A DNA stretch of 64,000 bases from Vreelandella halophila. GTDB taxonomy: Bacteria > Pseudomonadota > Gammaproteobacteria > Pseudomonadales > Oleiphilaceae. The translations under genes were made by a program, and so were the position numbers. How positions within the stretch are numbered: the stretch's first letter is position 1; every line of letters starts with the position of its first letter. Below, piece after piece: positions 20,123-26,113 of this stretch. Location: contig NZ_WMEX01000008.1 of the NCBI RefSeq assembly GCF_009856365.1, positions 62,001-126,000 on the forward strand, in the 5' to 3' direction. The notes under the pieces were generated by a model, which did not search any database, had not been told where the DNA came from, and saw only the letters and a program-made list of their open reading frames with translations.

Positions 20123-20212
20123 CCCCGGCGCTGGCGCTGGCGCGGCGTGGGTGCCTGCTTTCGGTTACACTCAGATTCCACTGGTCCGAACCTGAAGGCA
20201 CGAGGAGTCACA

Positions 20213-21229
20213 ATGGCTTCATCCACCACCATACGGCTGCATATTGGCAATGCCATACCTCCGGCAGGCGCTGCCAATAGCGTGGAGATCATCAGACTCT
20301 GGCGACAGATTGGAACGTCGTTCAGCGACCGCCCCTTCGAGGCGCAAAGCGGTCTCCAGGATGGTGCCCGGGCGTATCGGGTCCATTTCGACAGCAGCCG
20401 GCTGCTGCAGGCAATGGAAGCCGCCATCGAGCAGAACGGCAGTTTCAGCAATCACCGCAGCGCGCATATTGACGATCCGGGAAACCGGATCGATGCGGAG
20501 CTGAGCATCACGATCACCGGCGAGGCCGGTCTACCCGGGGAACTGGAAAGCTACCAGGTCGCCACGGTCTTCCTGCAGCAGCTGCTCCTGGCCACCAGCC
20601 TCATCCATCCGGGTGCCTTCCAGATGCTCAACGCCCGATTCCTTGGTGAGGGCGCCCACCGGTTCGAGGCCCAGCAGTACGATGCCCGCATTCTGCATGG
20701 CGCGCTTGGAATGGCAATGGCCAACGGCTGGCCGGGCCTGGAAACCCCGGGCCTGGAGACCGTCTGGCACTGGCTCGACCACACCGGTGTGGCGCGCGCC
20801 GCCACCGCCATCAGTGATGTAGATCGGGTTCTGTTCACGCTGCTGAAGGTTGCTGAACAGCGCCATGAATACAGTGCCCGAACCATCCTGCTCATCGTGT
20901 ATCAACTGGAAGTGCTGCTGGACTGCCGTGAGACCCGCAATCTGGAACAGCTGCGCAACCGCGCCCGACTGGTTCTTGGGCCCATTCCCGAGCCCGCGGA
21001 CTGTTTCACCGAGCTCCATGAAGTCCGGGACAGCCTTTTCCTCGCCAACCAGCCCGTACACCGACCGCCCCTGATCTGCCACAACACCGCCACGGCGCTG
21101 CGTGAACAGATCGGCCAGCACAATTCGGCGGTGGAGGCGGGCACCGCTGTGGTTCTGGCCCTGCTCCAGGACCTGATCGCCCATGATGCCCTGGCCTACA
21201 CCTTCACCGAGCAGATGGCGCGACGCTGA
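20213..21229 (+). CDS. Uncharacterised protein of the glycogen module, possibly with a HEPN-like C-terminal domain
   Basis: 338 residues from the ATG at 20213 (GAGGAG 7 nt upstream). I do not recognise the family. Residues ~1-120 look like beta-strands with short helices (IRLHIGNAIPP, AYRVHFDSSRLLQAMEAAI, RIDAELSITITGEAG). Residues ~120-335 are mostly helical, with ARTILLIVYQLEVLLDCRETRNLEQLRNRARLVLG spread over two helices, then VRDSLFLANQPVHRPPL, loosely like HEPN/Apea domains but without a proper R-x4-6-H motif. No signal peptide or membrane segment. It diverges from glgP and shares its palindrome, so it is probably co-regulated with glycogen breakdown. Confidence 0.7.
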   Translation: MASSTTIRLHIGNAIPPAGAANSVEIIRLWRQIGTSFSDRPFEAQSGLQDGARAYRVHFDSSRLLQAMEAAIEQNGSFSNHRSAHIDDPGNRIDAELSITITGEAGLPGELESYQVATVFLQQLLLATSLIHPGAFQMLNARFLGEGAHRFEAQQYDARILHGALGMAMANGWPGLETPGLETVWHWLDHTGVARAATAISDVDRVLFTLLKVAEQRHEYSARTILLIVYQLEVLLDCRETRNLEQLRNRARLVLGPIPEPADCFTELHEVRDSLFLANQPVHRPPLICHNTATALREQIGQHNSAVEAGTAVVLALLQDLIAHDALAYTFTEQMARR

Positions 21230-21233
21230 TCCA

Positions 21234-22004
21234 TCAGCGAGCGGTGTAGCCTCCATCAATCGTGAGCTCGGTGCCGGTCACAAACTTGGATTCATCCGAG
21301 GCCAGATACAGAACCCCATAGGCGATATCATCCGGCTCGCCCACGTGGCCAACCGGATGCAGTCCATCCAGATGGCTGCGAAAGGCGTCGGCGCCCTCTT
21401 CCGAAGCCTCCGCCAGATCCGCGACCAGCGGCGTCCAGATGAAACCGGGATGGACGGAGTTCACCCGGATGCGGTCCCTTGCGTAGAACAGGGCGTCATT
21501 CTTGGTCATGAGGCGAACCGCGCCCTTGGACGCATGATAGGGGGGCAGGTCAGCAGCCCCGACAATGCCGTAGATTGACGACAGATTGATGATACTGCCC
21601 CCACCCGCCGTGCGCATCAGCGGAATGGCGTGCTTGGTGCAGCAAAAAACACCGGTGACATTCACGTCCATCACCCGTTCCCACTCCTTGCGCGTCACCT
21701 CGTGTGTGGGCTTGTTGACGCCTGCGATGCCCGCATTGTTGACAAGCACATCCAGAGTCCCGAAAGTTCTCACCACATCCGAGAACACTTCTTTCACCCG
21801 CGCCTCGTTGGCGGTATCCATGTGCCAGTAGTCGGCCTCGCCGCCTTCCTCCCGGATACGGGCGACGACGGCACCACCCTCACGGTCATCGACATCCGTC
21901 ACCGCGACCCTGGCACCCGCACCCGCCAGGCGCAACGCACAGGCCCTGCCGATCCCGAGTGCAGCCCCGGTTACCAGTGCAACCTTTCCCTCAACACGCT
22001 TCAT
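21234..22004 (-). CDS. Short-chain dehydrogenase/reductase
   Basis: 256 residues, a classical SDR. The NAD(P) motif TGAALGIG is near residue 13, NNAG is in DVLVNNAGIAG, and the catalytic Ser-Tyr-Lys set is present (NLSSIYGIV, then PPYHASKGAV). The aspartate in VAVTDVDD at the end of strand 2 points to NAD(H). The C terminus ESKFVTGTELTIDGGYTAR is typical. The substrate is not deducible; 3-oxoacyl-ACP reductase or sugar dehydrogenase names would be guesses. A GAGGAG site lies 8 nt upstream. It converges on the unknown gene (4 bp gap) and diverges from pfkB. Confidence 0.9.
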   Translation of the reverse strand: MKRVEGKVALVTGAALGIGRACALRLAGAGARVAVTDVDDREGGAVVARIREEGGEADYWHMDTANEARVKEVFSDVVRTFGTLDVLVNNAGIAGVNKPTHEVTRKEWERVMDVNVTGVFCCTKHAIPLMRTAGGGSIINLSSIYGIVGAADLPPYHASKGAVRLMTKNDALFYARDRIRVNSVHPGFIWTPLVADLAEASEEGADAFRSHLDGLHPVGHVGEPDDIAYGVLYLASDESKFVTGTELTIDGGYTAR

Positions 22005-22071
22005 CGAATGTCTCCTCGGTATGCTTCAATGAACCTCACTAGCGAGTCTACGCCTCCCATCCACAGCGGAA

Positions 22072-22085
22072 TTGACGCGCCTCAA
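22072..22085. promoter_or_regulatory. Imperfect FNR/FixK-type palindrome between the SDR gene and pfkB
   Basis: TTGACGCGCCTCAA: the left half-site is perfect, the right half is CTCAA instead of GTCAA. It stands between the divergent SDR gene and pfkB. The mismatch makes this the weakest of the five sites. Confidence 0.5.
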
Positions 22086-22111
22086 AAATCGGGCATCAAG
22101 CGACGCTATAC

Positions 22112-23083
22112 TTGATCCGGTACACGCCCGCTCAGAGGGGGTGCTCTATCAATACAACCGTCACGACCCTGACGATGAACCCTTCGGTTGACCTCTTTGG
22201 GACAACCGATCACCTGGTCATCGACGCCAAGACCCGATGCCGCGAATCCAGCCGGGAACCCGGGGGTGGCGGGATCAATGTGGCGCGCAACCTGGCCATG
22301 CTCGGCCACGGGGTTCATACAGTCTTCCCGGCCGGTGGCGGCAACGGCCAGTTGCTCGAGACCCTGCTGTGCCGGGAGAGCATTCCCTACGAATCCATTT
22401 GCGTTGCCAATGAGACCCGCCAGAATCTCGCGCTTACCGAAACCGCTACCGGCCGTATGGTGCACCTTGTCTTTCCGGGCGCCGCTCTGACGCGGGATGA
22501 GTGGCAGAGCTGTGACGCGGCGATCCAGCGGGCCATGGCCAGAGCCCCCTACCTGGTGCTCAGCGGCAGCCTGCCTCCGGGCGCCCCCGAGGATCTCTAC
22601 GCGCGTCTGACCGAAGCGGCCAAAGCCCATGCCATCCGCGTGGTTCTGGACACATCTGGCGCCCCGCTGGCGGCGGCCGTTGGCAGGGGTGTCCATTTGA
22701 TCAAGCTCAACCGTAAAGAACTGGCTCAGCTCGGCTACACCGGCGACTGGACCCCGGAAAGCCAGCTGGAGGCGATGGCACAAATGGTTCAGGAGGGGGC
22801 AGCAGACAATCTGGTGGTGACCCAGGGAGACCAGGGGGCGTTGCTGGCGACCAGCGCCGGTGGCCGGTTCCGGGCCGTACCGCCCCCGGTTACGGTGGTC
22901 AGCCACGTCGGCGCGGGCGACAGCTTCGTAGCCCTGATGGTCCACAGCCTGATACGGCAGGCCCCCATGGCCGACGCCCTGGCCCAGGGCGTCGCCGGCG
23001 CGGCAGCGGCCATCAGCACCGACGGCAACCGGATCCGTGATCGCTTCCACATTGAGAGTCTGTTAAATAACGTCAGCTGTTGA
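22112..23083 (+). CDS. pfkB: 1-phosphofructokinase/6-phosphofructokinase of the PfkB family (Pfk-2 like)
   Basis: 323 residues from a TTG at 22112. The sequence is very close in style to E. coli Pfk-2: LTMNPSVDLFG, EPGGGGINVARNLAMLGH, FPAGGGNGQLLETLL, LSGSLPPG and the catalytic GAGDSFVALM. It phosphorylates fructose-6-phosphate and thus links glycogen breakdown to glycolysis. The start is unclear: no in-frame ATG or GTG precedes the conserved N terminus (first ATG, 22175, is inside it). TTG 22112 has no obvious ribosome site, while AGGGGG precedes an ATC at 22148. The stop codon lies within the next FixK/FNR-type palindrome. Confidence 0.9.
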   Translation: MIRYTPAQRGCSINTTVTTLTMNPSVDLFGTTDHLVIDAKTRCRESSREPGGGGINVARNLAMLGHGVHTVFPAGGGNGQLLETLLCRESIPYESICVANETRQNLALTETATGRMVHLVFPGAALTRDEWQSCDAAIQRAMARAPYLVLSGSLPPGAPEDLYARLTEAAKAHAIRVVLDTSGAPLAAAVGRGVHLIKLNRKELAQLGYTGDWTPESQLEAMAQMVQEGAADNLVVTQGDQGALLATSAGGRFRAVPPPVTVVSHVGAGDSFVALMVHSLIRQAPMADALAQGVAGAAAAISTDGNRIRDRFHIESLLNNVSC

Positions 23084-23093
23084 CCTCTGTCAA
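23080..23093. promoter_or_regulatory. FNR/FixK-type palindrome upstream of the FixL-like kinase
   Basis: TTGACCTCTGTCAA, form TTGAC-N4-GTCAA. It overlaps the pfkB stop codon and ends 52 bp before the kinase ATG. A TAAAAT sequence at 23113-23118 is a good -10 box; the palindrome centre would then be about 38-41 bp upstream of the start site, the class II activator position. This suggests feedback of the FixK-like regulator on its own cascade. Confidence 0.7.
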
Positions 23094-23112
23094 TGGGGGT
23101 CACTATGATCAA

Positions 23113-23118
23113 TAAAAT
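23113..23118 (+). promoter_or_regulatory. Candidate -10 box of the fixL-like operon
   Basis: TAAAAT, 19 nt downstream of the palindrome ending at 23093 and 27 nt before the ATG at 23146. No -35 box is needed for a class II FNR-type promoter, and none is obvious. Confidence 0.45.
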
Positions 23119-23145
23119 CCTCACCCCCTTATCGGAGCCGTTCCC

Positions 23146-24678
23146 ATGGAAGCGCATGGCCCTTCGGCATCCAGCGAATCAGAGGCATTCGGAAACGGCT
23201 CGGTCAGTGCCTTGCCGATCATCGTGGCTCAACTCGATGACTACTACCGTGTGCAGTTCGCCAGCGACGGACACAGGGCCTGGTTCGGCGTCGATCCCCA
23301 GCACCAGATCGGGCGTCACATACGCGAGATCATCGGAACGAACGCGTTCACCAGGCTCGAAAACCGGTTCCGTACTGCCCTCTCGGGCACCCAGACAACC
23401 TTTCACGGACAGGTACCCTACGCCCATTGCGGTCACCGCTTCGTCCACAGCGTCTATACGCCGCACGCCTTAGGGCAGGAAATGGGAACCGGCGTCCAGA
23501 TGGTCGTGAGCGATCTCACGCCCTACCACAACCTGCGACGGCAGCTCGCCGACGAGACACTGCGCAGCCGGACCATTGTTCAGCATGCCATTGACGGCAT
23601 CGTCACGCTCAACCACGACGGGATCATCCAGTCCTTCAACCCAGCGGCGGAACGGCTCTTTGGTTACACCGCAAATGAGGCCATAGGCAATAACATCGCG
23701 ATGCTGATGCCGGAGCCGGACCGCCATCGTCATGACGACTATATCCGGCACTATCAACGCACCCATGAGCCCAGGATCATCGGCACCGGACGCGATGTAA
23801 CCGCAATGCGCCGGGATGGCAACCCGATCGACATACGGCTCGCCGTTGCCGAGTTCTTCCTTGGCCAGGAACAGCACTTCGTGGGCTTTATCCATGACCT
23901 GAGCAGCCGCAAGCGGGCAGAGCGGGAAGCGCTTGAAGCCCGCGAAAACCTCGCCCATGCCAACCGGATTACCGCCATGGGGGAACTGGCAGCCGGGCTT
24001 GCCCATGAGATAAGCCAGCCTCTGACCGCGATCCAGGCGACCGCGGAAGCCTGCCGGTCAATGCTGAAGGAAGACAACCCGGACCCGACCATGCTCGCCG
24101 ATGCTCTGGAGCAGATCACAGTACAGAGCCAGCGCACCGGCAGCATCGTCAGGGAGCTTCGCGATTTCGTGCGCAAAGGCAGCCCCGGCCAGATAGGCCG
24201 GCACGACCCTGAATCGCTGGTGAATAATGTACTGCCCCTGCTCTCCCATGAACTGGAGCGCGCCGGGGTGCGCGTGGTCTATCACCATGAGACACCACTG
24301 TGCGCCTGCCTGATCAACCGGATTCAGATCGAGCAGGTCCTGGTCAACATCCTGCGTAATGCCATTGAGGCCATGGAAGGGCACGATGGCGAGCGCCTCC
24401 TGCAGATCCGCAGTCGGCTCAGACCGGACGGGCAGTGGTGCGAGATCGACATCGACGACTCAGGCCCGGGCATTCCTCCAGCGCACATGAACCGGCTCTT
24501 TGACCCGTTCTTCACCACCAAAACCCATGGCATGGGGCAGGGCCTGGCCATCTGCCGGTCCATTATTGAACGCCATGGTGGCAGCCTGAAGGTAGAACCT
24601 CTGGCGATGGGCGGCACGCGGTTCCGGATCCTGCTGCCCCGGGAACACCGGGACGCGGAGGCCTCCGTTGATGCGTGA
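23146..24678 (+). CDS. FixL-like PAS-PAS sensor histidine kinase, probable haem oxygen sensor
   Basis: 510 residues, no transmembrane segment. A first PAS-like region spans ~20-125; a second PAS domain (~145-255) matches rhizobial FixL. In it H196 of RHRHDDYI aligns with the haem-ligating histidine (H200 of Bradyrhizobium FixL) and R216 of IIGTGR with the O2-contacting arginine R220; the intermediate R206 position is H202. HisKA has the phospho-acceptor H287 in AAGLAHEISQPLTA; the ATPase domain has the N box (ILRNAIEAM), G1 DSGPGI, FFTTK and G2 GMGQGL. It is followed by a fixJ-like gene overlapping by 8 bp. Haem binding is inferred from these residues. Confidence 0.88.
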   Translation: MEAHGPSASSESEAFGNGSVSALPIIVAQLDDYYRVQFASDGHRAWFGVDPQHQIGRHIREIIGTNAFTRLENRFRTALSGTQTTFHGQVPYAHCGHRFVHSVYTPHALGQEMGTGVQMVVSDLTPYHNLRRQLADETLRSRTIVQHAIDGIVTLNHDGIIQSFNPAAERLFGYTANEAIGNNIAMLMPEPDRHRHDDYIRHYQRTHEPRIIGTGRDVTAMRRDGNPIDIRLAVAEFFLGQEQHFVGFIHDLSSRKRAEREALEARENLAHANRITAMGELAAGLAHEISQPLTAIQATAEACRSMLKEDNPDPTMLADALEQITVQSQRTGSIVRELRDFVRKGSPGQIGRHDPESLVNNVLPLLSHELERAGVRVVYHHETPLCACLINRIQIEQVLVNILRNAIEAMEGHDGERLLQIRSRLRPDGQWCEIDIDDSGPGIPPAHMNRLFDPFFTTKTHGMGQGLAICRSIIERHGGSLKVEPLAMGGTRFRILLPREHRDAEASVDA

Positions 24679-25291
24679 TGCCCCCACTGTGCTGATCGTG
24701 GATGACGATCCCGCCATCCGGCAGGCCCTGACGCTGCTGTTCAAATCCGCGGGACTGGCCTCAGAATCCTTCGCTTCCGGCGGTCAACTGCTTGCGGCGG
24801 ACAAGCCCAATGGGCCGGCATGCGTGCTGCTCGACCTGAGCCTGCCCGATCTGGATGGCCTGGAGGTACAACAGCGGCTTCACCGGGAAACCCCGGGGAT
24901 TCCGGTCATTTTCCTGACCGGATACGGTGATGTACCGGTAGCTGTCCAAGCCCTCAAATACGGGGCCATCGACTTTTTCCAGAAGCCAGACTTCGATCGC
25001 CAGAATCTGATCCAGACGATCCGTCAGGCCCTGATCGACCATCAGGAGCAACTCGAAGCCGATGCAGCAAAACGGTCGGTTCAGGCACTGGTTGGCTCAC
25101 TGAGTCACCGCGAGCTCGAGGTTGCACGTCTGGCGGCCGCCGGCCATGCCAATAAAGTGATCGGCATGGAGCTGGGGATAAGTGAGCGCACTGTGGAAAC
25201 CCATCGAGGGCGGGCTATGAAGAAGCTCGGCCTGCGGCGCGCGGCGGATCTGATCAAAGCTGAAAAAGCACTGGAAGAGACCGACGCTTGA
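24671..25291 (+). CDS. FixJ-like response regulator (REC-LuxR)
   Basis: 206 residues from the ATG at 24671 (GGAGG 9 nt upstream), overlapping the end of the kinase gene by 8 bp. The receiver domain (~5-120) has the acidic pocket VDDD, the phospho-acceptor D55 in LLDLSLPDLDG, FLTGYGDVPVAVQALKYGAIDF and the conserved lysine in QKPDF. The LuxR-type HTH (~140-200) reads LSHRELEVARLAAAGHANKVIGMELGISERTV. It is the obvious partner of the FixL-like kinase and, by analogy to rhizobia, may activate the fixK-like gene 138 bp downstream. Confidence 0.9.
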   Translation: MRDAPTVLIVDDDPAIRQALTLLFKSAGLASESFASGGQLLAADKPNGPACVLLDLSLPDLDGLEVQQRLHRETPGIPVIFLTGYGDVPVAVQALKYGAIDFFQKPDFDRQNLIQTIRQALIDHQEQLEADAAKRSVQALVGSLSHRELEVARLAAAGHANKVIGMELGISERTVETHRGRAMKKLGLRRAADLIKAEKALEETDA

Positions 25292-25429
25292 GCGGTATGG
25301 CCGCCCTGTGGCCGCATCGCTGATGGGTTGCGTGGTTCCCCTCATGGTTGCAGGTCCTCCCATGTCATAGTCTTTTTAGATAGGTCTGTACGGATCAGCA
25401 CCAGGGGTTGGCCCACAGGGAGGGGCGTA

Positions 25430-26113
25430 ATGACTATACACACCGAGCCTTACAGCAAAACCCTGAAACAGGGATACTCTATCCGAACCGGTCTGGCAGC
25501 CCGGATGCGAGCCGGCAACCTGATTCTCCGACGCCATGAACATCTGATCCATGCAGGCGATACGGTCAGATCCCCCTACCTGGTGGTCAGTGGAGTGTTC
25601 AAAAGCACCATCAACTATGAAAACGGCGACAGCCAGGTTCTGGGGTTCCATGTCCCCGGCGATGTGCTGGGGCATGAAATACTGCTGGATGCGCTTTCCG
25701 GCCGTGATGTCGTAGCGCTGGATACATCCAGTGTCCGAAGACTGGATCATCTCGACAGCGATACCCGCTGCCTTCTCATCGAGAGCATGTGCAACGAGAG
25801 CCGACGCCTCACCCGCCAGCTTCACCTTGAGCGCAAGTACTCCACGGATGCTCGACTCGCCGCCTTTCTTATTGATTATTCCGATTCGCAGGCCCGGCGC
25901 GGGTACAGCCGCTACGAGTTCATTCTTCCCATGGGGCGGCGAGATCTGTCGGGGTATCTGGGACTGGCGCCGGAAACCCTGTCGCGGGGGCTCAGTCGTC
26001 TCCGTGATCACGACATCCTGATGGTAAGCACCAACCACCTTAAGATCCTTGATCCGGAGCGACTCCGAAACGTATCCGGTATGGTGACGGACGAGGCAAG
26101 GTTGACGTGCTGA
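25430..26113 (+). CDS. CRP/FNR-family regulator, FixK-like
   Basis: 227 residues from the ATG at 25430 (GGGAGGGG site). Residues ~20-140 form the cyclic-nucleotide-binding-type beta-roll (LILRRHEHLIHAGDTVRSPYLVVSGVFK), then a dimer helix and an HTH_Crp (~155-225). The recognition helix LGLAPETLSRGLSRL contains E-T-L-S-R, the same E-x-x-S-R pattern with which FNR reads TTGA. The N terminus has no cysteine cluster, so unlike FNR it should not carry a [4Fe-4S] sensor; input probably comes through the FixL/FixJ pair. It is the likely binder of the TTGAC-N4-GTCAA sites found nearby. Overlaps the ATPase gene by 7 bp. Confidence 0.88.
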   Translation: MTIHTEPYSKTLKQGYSIRTGLAARMRAGNLILRRHEHLIHAGDTVRSPYLVVSGVFKSTINYENGDSQVLGFHVPGDVLGHEILLDALSGRDVVALDTSSVRRLDHLDSDTRCLLIESMCNESRRLTRQLHLERKYSTDARLAAFLIDYSDSQARRGYSRYEFILPMGRRDLSGYLGLAPETLSRGLSRLRDHDILMVSTNHLKILDPERLRNVSGMVTDEARLTC

